64,000 nt of DNA from Phallusia fumigata (lineage: Eukaryota > Chordata > Ascidiacea > Phlebobranchia > Ascidiidae), in assembly GCA_008931825.1 (NCBI GenBank), contig QXVZ01017280.1, positions 23,344-87,343 on the forward strand, written 5' to 3'. The translations under genes were made by a program, and so were the position numbers. Below are positions 44,018-57,300 of this stretch, piece after piece. Positions within the stretch are counted from its first letter, which is position 1. Each line of letters begins with the position of its first letter. A model generated the notes under the pieces. The model worked only from the letters and a program-made list of their open reading frames with translations, made no database searches and was not told the origin of the DNA.

Positions 44018-44280
44018 ACAATGATTTTCCCACACAGGCAGCTGGTATTTCTAAACCAATGTCTGGTTGTAGGTTCTGTGTACCAGAAGCTAATGCTAAC
44101 GAGACAAATACAGTATGTAGGTATACTTGGATAGTGGAAGACATAGCATGCAAATTCAAGGCAGAACTTAACCAACGTCCACCCCAAACAATAGTTTACT
44201 CATATAGGCAGCGGATATTTCAAGTCTGATGGCTGGTTTTAGGTACTGAGTACCAGAAGCTTATGCTTACGGGACATGTT
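44018..44280 (+). repeat. Diverged direct repeat of ~90 bp
   Basis: A block at about 44018-44108 and one at about 44188-44280 share CAAT-TTT, AGGCAGC-G-TATTTC, TGGTT-TAGGT, and GTACCAGAAGCT-ATGCT in the same order. The offset is about 170 bp. Nothing indicates coding. Confidence 0.6.
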
Positions 44281-45233
44281 GCAATGATTATTTTTTATTC
44301 GTCATTCAGTATCGGTTAAATAACTTTATGTAAAAGGGGTGTACAAACACTTTTGGGACAGGAATCATTGTGAACACCCCGTGAAAAGCTAAACCAGAAA
44401 CTTTTAGAAACGCACACGCGTGAAAACCACCAACAAGTTTGCTATTGTACTTGAAAATTCGTTAAAGCCGCTCAAGGACCCTTCGTCGCTCGCTTGACGT
44501 GTTTTCAAAAGATTCTATCCTTGAATCTGCCGAGGGTCATTAGATCTCAATCAATCTATCAAGCTGAGGGAATTCAACCCTTCGCAGTTTCCAGTGTCCC
44601 GTCTTTTCACGCTGGCTTAAAGGGAGTTCACCACCCTGCAAATGAAACAACACCAAGGCTTTTGTTCCATTTGATCCTCATGGGTTTGCTTGTAAACAAA
44701 TAGGAAGACAAACTGGTACCTGGGATTCGGTAAAAATCTGTTAACGAGCTTGATAAGGACCGAAAATTGTGTTTTTTCATGACTTTTACGCGCTATAAGA
44801 CTGTTATGCAACTTCATTACGTTACTGCATACCCATAACGCTAATGAATGTATTAGTGACGTACAAAACGCGAGAGTAACCAGCTGGTAAAAGCACAATT
44901 GCATGGTTTTCCATACGCATTTGCGTCCGTATCGTGTTCATTCTTCTTGGCATGGGGCCAAATCATGACGAGGTATTGGTCTAACGAGCAAGGTATTGAC
45001 GTCTGCATATGGAAATTGTAATCATGACCTTTTTCCAATACTGATTGGGCTTTTATGTAAGCAAGCACGGAGCAGCAGATGTTATAGGGCCTGTGACGTA
45101 CATCGTTAAGCGTGTTTTCGGAGGATACCCTTAAATTAGAACCTAATTTTTTTCCTGACGCTTAACTGCTGTACGAAATCGGTAACCTACAGAAAAAGCA
45201 ATACGTTCCTTCTACCTGTTGGGGTAAGTGCGG

Positions 45234-45242
45234 TATATAAAC
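45234..45242 (+). promoter_or_regulatory. TATA-box-like core promoter candidate
   Basis: TATATAAAC in a GC-richer flank would place a start site near 45265. Donor-like GTTTAG and GTAGGT lie at about 45263 and 45290. It could drive a non-coding first exon of the RASL12-like gene 3 kb downstream, but no transcript evidence is available. Confidence 0.35.
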
Positions 45243-45380
45243 GCCAGATCAACAGGTTTAGCTGAACAGACGACTGTGGTAGGTTGATTTGATCTTCGAA
45301 TTCTAGCATTTAATGTTGGTTGCTTGAGTTTGCTAAACAGTTGTTGTTAGCGATTGGAGTTTTTGTTGTTAAATTTGTTA

Positions 45381-45503
45381 CAATAAGGAGATACAAGCCA
45401 GTACTTGTGTGTAAAACATTTTCTGCCTTTCGACGATAGCTGTTGCCACCATTGGTGAAAGAAAATGTTTTACACAAAAGTGCTGGCTTGTATCTTCTTA
45501 TTG
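45381..45503. mobile_element. Palindromic mini-element, copy 2
   Basis: Long terminal inverted repeats start with CAATAAGGAGATACAAGCC on the left and CAATAAGAAGATACAAGCC on the reverse-complemented right end. They continue through CAGYACTT and TGTGTAAAACATTTTCT, about 45-50 bp per arm. The spacer is short and non-coding. Confidence 0.75.
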
Positions 45504-45798
45504 AAACTATTAATCGTGTGCTTATATGTTAATTACGTAGCGTAAAATATCTAACAGCGTGGATATCAGATACTTTGTTTGTGACGCAATAATTAAAATA
45601 TGTTGACATTAAGGCTTTATGTTGCTAGGTTACAACCGGTGCAAACCCTTCTATTGAAACTAAAGCGAGCGCAATGTAACTCTGCCACAGTGCACAAGCA
45701 GTTGTAAACATTACTCAACAATTGCGCCTTCTAATCACAACGTTAGGACCTTTAACAGCCAATAAAGATAAACAAACATCTCACGCAACTGCTCATAA

Positions 45799-45864
45799 AA
45801 AAACGAGAGAGGCGGCAGCGCGAGAAACAAAAAAAGCAACAACCACCTGCCCTCTCTCGTTTTT
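45799..45864. repeat. 14-bp perfect inverted repeat
   Basis: AAAAACGAGAGAGG at 45799-45812 is the reverse complement of 45851-45864, with a 38-nt loop. Beside it a second imperfect pair (GCAGCGCGAG and CTCGCGTGCTGC) extends the symmetry, which hints at a small foldback element. Confidence 0.55.
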
Positions 45865-48274
45865 CCTCGCGTGCTGCGGTTGAACAATAGCAGAGGTGCG
45901 ATTTTGAAGCAGCCTTATCGCTGTCAATCTGAATGGCCGAAAACCTTTTTCTTTTTTCTCGTGCGGTTTATGTAGTGCTGCGCCTTGCCTTGGTGATGCA
46001 GTCCACTCTCTGTGAGCGACGTTATGGACGCCGGTATAGGAGTAATTCAAGGAAAAGTAAATTGTTTTGCTTTTGCAGATACAAAACAGTCAGTCATTAA
46101 GCATAGTTTCACAGAAACTTGGATTTTACATTCTTGGAGGTACTTTACTTATCAACAAAGCAGCAAAGAATGTTTCTGCGCCAGCATACCAGTATAAAAC
46201 CGCGCATAGTTTAGAAAAATCACATTTTTCACGCGTCTGTTTGTTTAACAGCGCTCCGTGTGGCATGTGCTTTATCGAAATAGATATTACGCCATGCGAC
46301 AGACACTTGGTCAACAGTACATGTCTGTTTCAAGACTTCATGTTTTCCGTTTCAGTCGTGTTACAGTGACAATTTTGTGATGGGGGTCTCGCTTAGTGTG
46401 TAGGCTTTACGATGTAATTCGTCTAATACTGTGTACGTCTGATGTCTGGTGGCCCACAGGGACTGTGCCGCTAATGTAGCGCAAGCCGGTCGTGTATGAG
46501 ACAGGCGTGGGCGCGTTATTGTTTTTCTACGATGCCGCCTACTGCAAGATTGTGGCGCGTTTTATGACCTTGAACAAGCTATAAAGGGCACAGAATTGTA
46601 AGCGGATGTTTGTATACAGCTCGTAGTTCTTCAAGAGGTGAAAATTATAATTGGCTTCGAGGTAAAATTGTAATATGTCTTAAAACAGTTGCGTTTCAGT
46701 ATAACGATAGACATGATAATTCTTCTTGACAAATGTATCTTTGCGTGGCAGAAGAGCTATCATAAGTTTATTCAAAGCCTTACAACAAAAGCTTGTACTT
46801 TGTATTGCGATGTTGTTTTTATTTGAGCCGTTTGTTACCATTTAAGACGGAGAATGATTTGTAATTCAGTTTTTAAGCGCAAGCAGTAGTAGTTTGACAG
46901 AAAAGGTTCGCAGTGATTTTGAGTTTAGGAATTTCGTCTGTTTCGCAATTCGGTTTACCACAAAGAGCTTGTTTTGTGGCGTAGAATAAATCGTTCGTTC
47001 AAATTGCAACCTTTCGTACCCGGCCGACGCATTCTATTTATGGATGGCATTTCGCAAGACAATTTAAGTAATTGCGATGACTCTCGTAAGTAAAACCGTA
47101 ATAAGATGTCGGTGGTCGCATTTCCTCGTCTTAGGCCTATCGGCAACCCTTACACATGTTAATTCAAGCAATTACATTTGATTGCCTATGAATCAATATG
47201 CTGGCGTTCGCAAATGTAAATACATCGATAGTGTTTTAAACTGACTACAGATTGAAAACTTATGCTGGTTATGACAAATTTTTTTCTGGTATGTTTTGCG
47301 TCATATTAAAATCAATAACTACGCGATTATTTTGAAGCTTAATATCGTAAAAATAGCTGTATGTTTTCGGAACATGATATATTCCCTATTTTATACTACA
47401 GACAGCGTCTTTTGTCGTGTAATTACTTTGTCACAAACAAAATTTGATTACAAAACCTTTCCTTTCTCCGAAAGCCTAAAAACCAATCTGCAAACAGCGC
47501 GCAGTAAAACTTGCGTTCAATCAACAAATCCAACAATATCGTACGTCGCCAAATATTGGTAGAGCGTCAATTGTCTGATAAAGTTGTTTGTGGTCAAATC
47601 TTGAAAATTTGATAAAACCAGTTGTTTGTCGCATGCTGGGGCCTGAATTCCCGGGACTGGACACTGTGGAACCAGTAAGCGACCGGCCCGTCTCGTAGGC
47701 GGTGACTGTAGACGTATTTTGCCGCCGAAATCTTGTGAACAGACATGTTTGTGTGGATAAAAAGGAAATCGTTAAATTTTAATTCCGATTTTATTCGAAG
47801 TGTGGAAAGGTTTTTTTTTCATTTCATTAGTTCAGGTTTTTACAGCCGAAGTATAAAATGTGTGGCTTCATGAAAAAAGCATTTACGTCTCGAAAAATCG
47901 ATGTTTTTTACGTTAATAAGACATCTAGGACTATTTTCGTAGCTTTATCGCTTGAAAGGAAACGACAACATTGTTTCGGAGGAGAGCAAATATTATGGTT
48001 CACGTATTGTTTGAGCACGTATTAAGTTACTGTATCGTGAACACCATTTGTGTAACTCTTTGCCTGAAAGTGTTTGCACTGGTTTTACAAGTTTTTTGTA
48101 TGTTATCATATATTTCCTACAACTTGTATGAAGGAAGACATTGCGGACACGGACAGTTTTTGTCACTTAATAAGTGGAACCGTTTCTTGAAATGCGGAAT
48201 TGTGATTTACTAGTAACAATTTTGAATTTTCCAAAACCTTCTAATTTAATTCCAATTTTTCTTTTTCGTTACAG

Positions 48275-48365
48275 CTGCGTTTTGTAGTGATGTAAACAAA
48301 TCTGCTTCTTGTGGCCAAACATCTATCAAACCAGGGAGAATAACTGGCAAATCATCATTATCACC
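48275..48365 (+). promoter_or_regulatory. Spliced 5' leader of the RASL12-like gene with a start-stop uORF
   Basis: A strong pyrimidine tract and TTACAG end at 48274, so an upstream non-coding exon (or a trans-spliced leader) is joined here. The leader contains ATGTAA at 48290-48295, an upstream start codon followed at once by a stop. The main frame is closed by TGA at 48288-48290, which makes ATG 48366 the first usable start in that frame. Confidence 0.6.
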
Positions 48366-51300
48366 ATGCGAAGATACAGTGTTAATAACAGCACTGCCCC
48401 TCCAGTGAGGCTTGTGGTGCTTGGTGACCAAAACGTCGGAAAATCCGGTAAGCTATGATGCCTGAGTAGTGGCCGGCCTGGCTAGTGTAGAGGTAATCCT
48501 TTCCATGAGCTGCGGATCTCACTGTGCACAAGCTGTGACTGCTTTAAGTGTCTGCATGTTATGTTATTAGACTCTTCGCCGGTTTTAAACGGATTTGGGC
48601 GTTTGGTGAAATGGCGGCTTGGTGTAATGTTTAGGATCAGTTAGACAGATGATACTCGTGTGTTTTTGTTTGAGTCTGGACATAAGCTGGAATTGGTGTT
48701 TTGTTGCCGCCAACAAATTGATTCCTCAGTGCAGTATAAACTTTTCGCAGTTTGTAATGCATGCTTATTACAATATTGTCAAACTTGTTTTGAACTTTCA
48801 ATTCCAAATACACTTAAACCCAATATACTCATGTCAAAATCGTGCAAGTAATACTTTCCCATTTCACAACAAACGCCTCTAAACAACGCAACGCCAGCCT
48901 CACGTGCTTAACAGCGTCAAAGGCGGTGCAAAGGCCCAAAACCGTTTGATGTGCCTTAAAATGATCAAAACAACGCAAGGATAACGCCACCAAACAGCTT
49001 TTCCGTGATTGCGTGCAAACATAGGCAAACTGTGCATGCATCCCTGTCAAAGTGACAACCACAATCAGGCACATCGCACCACACAATATAACGGCACAAC
49101 TTAATGAAGCCAGGTCGCTTGTTTCCACTTAAAATTTCGCCACACACTATCAGCGCAGCTGTCAATCATCCCCAGACACAGAACCCCGGTATCTTACGAG
49201 AGATCAGCTGATCTAGCACCGCTGAGGTTTAAGATTTTCGAGTAAAAGTTGAAGTTCGGTTTAATCCTTGTTAGTGGGAAATATGAATTTGTTTATGTGC
49301 AAGGTGTAATGAATTGCAAACGGGTTCACTAACCAGCTTCGTGCAGTCACCGTTGACGAGTTTAAGTAAACATTGTCCAAATCCGGTAAAATATTTTTTT
49401 GAAATTTGTTTTGTTTGTATAAAACAGAATTTAATTAAATTAGGTTTACGGCGATGTTTTATGTATTTTTTTTAGACGGGTTTAATGGTTGACTGCGCGA
49501 AGCTCGTTAGGCAACACATTTATAGCAAATAATGTCGCTATTTTTTGTGTGACAAACTATACCTAAATCCAATACTGATGCTAAGAAAGATATACGGATT
49601 AACCCAACCACTTTTAGAGTGCGGTCTGCTGCTGGGTTCGTATCTGACCGCATGACAGTTAACTTCGTGTGCCGTGAAAGTGAAATTTAAACCTGAAAAT
49701 CCGAGTTCTGACTTGCTGTGACTTCACGAATGCGTGTTCATCCGCCTAAATGTCGAATCAGACAAAGTTCAAACGAGTTTGGTTACATATAATGTGATCT
49801 GAAAACGACGAAACTAAGGTTTGAGTTGTGTTAGTCAGAATTTTGAAGACATAACTTTGTACGCAACAAAAAACGATAGCTGTGGTTAAAAGAAAAATAC
49901 ATCAGGTTTTTTTTAATCATTATCATGAAAAGGAAACGTTTATACTGATTTATTTAATTTAGTTACCATTGCAATTTAAAAAAAATAATGTAAAACTTTC
50001 AAATAGGCCTTGTTTTTTGAATTCCTGAAACTGATGGATTTAAGTCGCCGGAATCGTAAACACAACAAACTCTGCCGCGCTATGCTAATGGCACAGGCGC
50101 CAAAATCACTGACGTAAAATGCCGATAATGCACTCTATGACGTCACACGAGGCAGCAAGCTGACCAATCTGATAAGAGCCGGGCTTGCACCAGTCCGGCA
50201 AGATTGCAGTTGTCAAAAACCGACTCCAATTTGTCAGCGCCATAGACTTAACCATGACTAAGCACGTTAGGAGATGTAGGGATATCCCAATGGCTTGTGT
50301 TTACTCAATCAGTGATGATTTTTATCCACTGCATGTTTTACTAATTGCTGATTAACCCGATTAGACGTTCACTTGTCAGTGAATTTTCAGTGTATTTGGC
50401 GTTGATTGGAAAAAAAAAACTTACTTTATTGAAGGTTATTTGCAAAATAATATAAGGGGCTAAAAATTGTTGAAGAAGGGGAATACCCGGTTAGAGGGCA
50501 GGACAGCTGTATCAGACAAAAAGGTGGTAAAGGTTATTGCACAACAGATGTGTCATGTTGGTTAAACCAGCACCTTGAACCTGTTTTACCTCCAACAAAC
50601 AAGACGTGATTAATCGGTGGCCACGATCGACAAGCGACAAAACATGTTTGACTTTCGGCTAAAACTCACATTCACTCTTCATTTCCACCACCCATGTGTC
50701 AACATCGAACAAGCCCCAATTTCCCCTCTGATTCAAAACACGCTTAGCGGCCTTGTAATTCGTACCCTACCAGCCCCGGTCCATGAAGCGCATCAAAACT
50801 TTCCCCTTGAGTGACGTCACCCGGTGAGGTTGCCGAGGGATTCGTGGAAAATGATTAAAACAACATTTCCGATCGCAACTACCTGGGTAATTTAGGGGTG
50901 TTTGTGGCATTTTTGGGGTCAAACAGGTCGCTGTGTGTGTAATGTAACAACATAGATGTTCTAAATTGACCAGTTTTGTCTGAAGTTTCAGTAGAATGTT
51001 CTAGATCCTCACTAGGTTGTTAGATTAAGTATGCATTGACGCATAAAGCGGTGAGATTTCTTCAAAGATTTCATGAAATTTCGACCAATTCGGTGACATT
51101 CCATAGCAACCTCGTTTGTGACGCATTTGCATCAAGGATTTCTACGTAAACGACGTCATAACAATCCTATTTTTGAAACAAAACAAAAACAAAAGTTTCA
51201 TAGAAATCATACCAACCGGTATTGTTCTTGTTTACGGATTACTGATATGACACAAGACCTCAATGATGAGATGATAATTACAAGCATTGACTTCCTTCGT

Positions 51301-54300
51301 CCTCATTACGCTCAACATAAGGTTGCTCATTACATCTTGGCTAATCACCGACCTAGAGTTTCGACCCGTAATTAAAGTACTCGGGTGATATTTTGCTACG
51401 ACGTACTGACTAAATATTTGGTGTCAGTCAGACGGTTTGTCCATATTTGTACGGGTTTGTTAAGTTTGTGTAGATTTAGCCAAACCCTTGGGTTTTTAAT
51501 GTAAGTTGAATTAGTTGTCTAGGATGTTTTCGTTTTGCGTTTTAGTCTGTTTCGAATGGAAATGTGAACATTTGTATTGTAATGATGCGACTATACGAAC
51601 GGTCTAGCCATCTATTGTGAAAAAAGTGACGTTTAAATGGAAAGGGTTCATTTTTACCTTATAACCGGGCAATTTTAAATGAACATTACTGTAATTACAT
51701 TTCTCAAAACAGTTCCCAAACGAATTTACCTGCAAGAAACTGAATATCAATTAGCATGCAAATAAATCAAAACAGAGAAGTATGACATCACAGAATCGGA
51801 ATGGCAAAAATCTACACAATTTTGGTCTTGAATTAGGAAAATATTTCACAAAAATTCTTCAGAAAACCCCGAATAAACACAAGAATTACTTTGCTTTATC
51901 TTCATAAGCCTTTCTGGGCCCATTATAAACACCCCGTTGACCTCCATTGTAAACCAGCATTAAACTCAGCTTGGACAGACAAGCAACGCAAATAAACATA
52001 AATTTAGGTTTGGTTGCTAGGAGACGCGCGGACAGGATTCTCGAGCTTGACGACAATAAATCACATGACATTACCTGTCCCGACAACCGGCGATTATCGA
52101 AATTTCGATCACTGTCTGCTATAAATTCTCGTAAAATCGAACTCCACCCTGTTGTAAAGCACTTTCAACGTTTGGTATTTGCACAGATGAAAGGTACAGA
52201 GTCCAGCGAGCGGATATGTATTGCACCGCCTTTGTGTTTATTTGCGTCTTGTTTGTGTTGCTACAAGCAAAGTCGTTGTCTTGCTCGTGCAGCAATCCTT
52301 ATGATATGAGCATTACACAGAATATGTAAAAATATAAATAACAACCAAACTTGACGAAAAACGTTTCGGTTTTAAAGAAACAAGTTGTATTTTTCGGCAA
52401 AACTAAAAATGAACAATTTAAACAAAAGTATCTACAATAATTTCTTCGAATTTTCGCACACTTACATTGGCATACGAAGACCCCTTATTGTGTGGTAGTT
52501 CGAAAACAACCCCTAAGCTATGTTGGCATCTAAGTATAATGAATCCCAATAAAGCCACTTACAAACAAATAAGTTGCATTTTCTGACATAACCAGACATA
52601 AATATTTCAGACAAATGTATCTGCAATAGCTTCTTGAGATTTCTACCCACTAATAGTGGCATACCGTTTCAAGCTTGTGTGGCCCCTGGAAAACATCCCC
52701 TAAGTTAAAACGACATCTGGGTGTAATTAATCCTGATCAAACCACTTATGTTTACATTCCCTTGTTGTTTTTCAGCGCTGGTGGTCCGCTTTCTCACCAA
52801 ACGATTCATCGGGGAATACGCCACCGGCTCTGGTAAGCTCTTTCCCCTTTATCACTAAAACATCCCAACTTTTTACTTTACAACCTGTTCTTGGGGTTAA
52901 AAGGCCGATCGCGTCTCCGTTAAATGCCACACGCACGTTAGAATGCGAACAATAATTCTCTTGTAGTGGAAGTTAAGCCCCGGCTTAATGACCTTCTTAT
53001 CACCGAGACACGGTTCAAAATTTTTGACCCTTCATTAGTAGCGATAAGCGATTAATGTCTTGTGGTTAGTACGCACGTCTGTGCACAAACTATACGCGTG
53101 AAAATTAGCTTTAAGAACGCTAAAGGAAAGGGGTCAAGTTCCTGAGTGCTTGTGATAACGGTGAATGATTTTTTCAACTGAAAAATGAGATTGCATGCGA
53201 TTGTTTTGCATTGTCTGTCTAAGCGTTCATAAAACTGTTAACAGATAGATTTGGTTAAAGAAAAGTTTGGAAAAAATATTTTAAATTATGGAAGTTTAGG
53301 AGTTTATCTTTTTAAACAGACATGTCTACTGGAACAGCTACAATGCACAATTGGTTTTCCCTTAGTTTAAAATCAATTAATTTGCTAAAAATTATGTTTT
53401 TTGTTTTAAACCATTGGGGTGGTATTAAAAAAATCTTTTGGGTTATGCGACTATTATTGAATAGATTGATTTAATGTTCAGAATAATGTGTCACAAACCA
53501 CTCTTACTGTCATTCAAACTCTGTCTCGTCAGATCAATTCACACCCTACCATTCTTTTATAGTAAACTCCACTACTGCGCAATCATAAACAACTGTGGTG
53601 GCGCCACTGAGCAATAAAACTGTCAAATTATTTTTGACTGGGGAGCGTCGTAAAACCAAACTGCTTCCACTTTTACAGAAATCACTTACCAACATGACCT
53701 GACCTTAGCTGGGACTCCTGTTACCGCGGAAATCTGCGACGCCACTTCTTGTAAAGTAAGTGATACTTGATTTGTACTTGGCAGCTTCCGAATTTAGGAA
53801 AAATTTACCTCCTGTAACACGTCGGGTTCTAACTGTGTAACAGCCTTTGGAAAAGTTGGCTGGGCTTTCGACGCACCAGCGATAAGAAGTACATAACCAC
53901 ACTTGTTATCAAATATATATTTACTGATCCAAAACAAAAACAAATTAATATTACTGTGATGTGTGGGCTTGTTTTTGTAAGCAAATTACTTTAGCTACGA
54001 AACGGAATAGTCGTGCGACGCCCTTGAAAAAGTAAAACGACGCACCAGGGCATTGCGTTGCACAGTTTGTGAACCAACAAGTTTACCTCAAGCTTTGTAG
54101 GTAAACTGTTTTGCTCCTAATCGATTTCTTGTTCACATACCCCTAAAATTGCCCCCACTCACTCATGGGTCCCTCCCCATGTTGCGTACCCCTTTTTTGA
54201 GGGTGAAGGAAATTTCACAACCCCACTTCTAGTTGTTAAACTGTCAAGTTTAGATGGATGTAGTTACGCTTCATGGAGCACGCAGCTATTAATATCAGTT

Positions 54301-57300
54301 GCTTCACGTCTACCGTGAGATAATAACTTCAATTACAGATTGTAAAAAGCTTAAAAACGTGGTCGACAGTTTGTCGTGGATCAGTTCGGGCAGATGTTCC
54401 TGCGTGTAAATTGTCATGGGTCTGTTCTTTCGACTAACCATGGACCAATCGCGTTATCTTTGACAACGTTCGGGTCTCTTTTATGGTTGAACTTTGCCGA
54501 ATAAATACATCACCGGTTTCTGTGCCTAATAAGGCACATACAACAAACATTTACTAATTTGGCATCAATGTACCACTTCAATAACTTTGCCGGTTAATGG
54601 CTAGTTCAACACAATGCCTCAACAGACGACGTTGTAGCTTTCTTGCGTGACGTCAGCGTTTGATCGAGGCCTAAACGAAACGCAAACAGTTTTGTCGAAT
54701 CAAGGGAATTCGGCTTGAGGCGAAAGTCCATCTTTCAATTTGACAGAAATCCAGCGGAAAATGAATTTATGGTCGAAATTTGTTTGCGCAACATGAAGAC
54801 GTTGTTTACGGTTCTACCCAGCAACGGGGCACTCAGACTCAAAAAATGCGCAGCTATTCATGTTTAGCGGCGAGATTATCGCGCTCTGTGCACTGAAGCC
54901 GATACGGGCGACCACCAAGACTGCCGCCCAGCTTACAATCCTGGCTCTCATAAATCTTCGCTGATGTTTAAGTTGCAATTAGTGAGAAAGTGTGCGTTTT
55001 GTTACAGCCGCGCAGACAGTGCGAGGACGGATAGCCGAAAATTACCTCTCACATGCATTTATCATACGAGGTGGCCTCGCATTTTGTGGTGTTGTAGTTA
55101 TTTTAAGCTACTTGTGCAAAACACAGTGGTTTTGAACAGTTTCAAGTAATTAAATGTGCAATCTTGGATATCTGTATCCTCAAGTTTCATGCACGTTATA
55201 AGACAATTAAAGATCATGTTCAAATGGTGCAAGAAACATGTAATATGGTTCATGATCTGAAAACTAACATTTTTGATTGGAAAATAATTGTAAAGTTGTT
55301 TACCCTTTCCGAACCCATAATTTATCGTGCTAAAAAACGATATTTTAACATGCTAAGTTTAATAGCGCACACATTTTCTCCTATATCTGACCACTATATG
55401 TCACTACAGAGCATTGGCGAAACCCTCAGAATTCCTTACACACGCACCTACAACTCGTCAACAAGTTGTACAGTAATGCGAAAAGACAAAGTTGTCAGCA
55501 GAATTCGGCATTAGTTCGTACTTGAAGGATAGGTGTCAATGGAAGCACCCGTGCATGTTAACTTCGCGTCTTTCACAACTTGTTTCAAGTGTTTTGGGGG
55601 TAAACTAAAATAAGATGAGTCACTTCCGATAAACAGGGGGCGGTTTAGGGGTAAAACTCCCTAAAATAACCCACTCCGTCATTCCGATGGCATGATTACT
55701 ACGAAGTGGTTCCGAACTTTGTATTGATTCGTTGATTAGGTTTGGGAAGAATGAAATGTTGTGATTGATTTTCGTCAATTGGTTTCCATCGATTTGTAAA
55801 GCAAATGTACCGACTTGTTATTGCTTTGTCGCTTTCGTTTGAAAACCGTTAAATAGCAAATGGAGTTTTGATTAAAGCCTTTAAACTTGTACAGTTGATT
55901 TAAGATCCGAAAACTAAGACAAACCGATATAACTTCGTGGAACTTGTAGAGACAAGAGGTTTAAGGTTATGACTCAAGCGTATCAGGTAGCATATATCAA
56001 GTAGGCATGTGTTATTAGGTTTGTTTTGCTTGGTAAACAAAAACGTATAGTTGTGTCAGCACGCCTATTCAAGAAGTGTGTAGCGCCAAAATATTAATGG
56101 CATATTAAGTTGCCCAAGGCAGACCGCGATGCAGCAACACTGTAAGCACATGGCAACGGAAAAGTCATAAAAATATAAACGTAACAGGCCCCATCAAAAC
56201 GCTAAATTTCCCCGTAAAAACTTGGTTCCACTACAAACAGCGATTGTACGAACCGATTATTTTCACCAAAAACATCAGAGCGAACCACGTGACAAGCGCG
56301 CTGATGCGTAACGAATGATTGACGTTTTGAACTCGAGTAACCCCGGTCCGTTTCCTGCCTCGCTTCGAGTTCTAAAACTGGTCGATTTTAGAACAACGAA
56401 CAATCGACCGCCGACTGTTTAACAATCGCGTGTTTTACGACCCATTCGACAATGCAAAAGAACAAAGAACGTTTTCGTTTGTTACGAAACAATCGACCTA
56501 TCCCTAAGGGCTCTAGTACGCTTCATTAGTTCAAAATATCGTTTCCCTAACTTTGTTATCTTTCTTATGGTTTTACGGTATTTGTTGCTAAACATGAACA
56601 GATTGGTGTTATGATAATAAATTTATAGGGAGTGTTTTTTTCCGGTAAATCCAACTTCTCATGTTGAGCACCGAACAATGCTTTGTAATCTAATACGCGA
56701 AGTTCCTACTGCCATTGCATTTCTCAATGCCGACTTCAGCAAACTCCACCTTTGTATTGTAAACTATCCCAAAAGAGTGTATCCCAAATAAAATCCCCTT
56801 GAAAATTGCATAGGCAATGTGAGGTCTAAGACTATATTTGTTTTCCGTACACATTTCTTTACCGGTGTGTTATATCCTAACACAAACAAGGAAACAATTT
56901 ATTTTAGACGATAAAAGGTTAAAAAGTTCTAGTTTTTTTGGCCCTGTATCGCAAACCAGGTTAAGTTTGGTTTGGTGACACAACACCATCAAGGCAATCA
57001 CCATCCCAAGAATATTTGCACAATATTAAACCGTAAAGGGGGTCAGTTATACAATAAATAGATAGGAAACTAACGTAGCTACACATAGCAAGGCGGACCA
57101 ACATCGTATTCCAGATATAAACACCGCTAAATGGCCTCTGGCAAAAGCCAAGTGAGTTAGGCTTTAAAATGCGAATTTACGGAGAACTCCAAATACTCTA
57201 AAATATCAAATTACACGAAACATGAATCAGAGTTACCCGGTAATATTGGGATTTGATTTGAGATGGCGACTTCATACTAAAACTGTATTTACTTTTTTGC

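Larger units (their letters stand above)
29321..48274. other. Large (~19 kb) region without convincing coding exons
   Basis: This stretch lies between the divergent 5' ends of KATNAL2 and the RASL12-like gene. Short open frames occur, but none shows flanking splice sites together with a recognisable protein. It contains a palindromic mini-element (32274), a putative G-quadruplex (34790), two CRE-like octamers (37953, 37973), a diverged direct repeat (44018/44188), a hairpin (45799), a TATA-like promoter (45234) and a second palindromic element (45381). It probably holds upstream exons and enhancers of the RASL12-like gene. Lineage-specific genes cannot be excluded. Confidence 0.5.
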
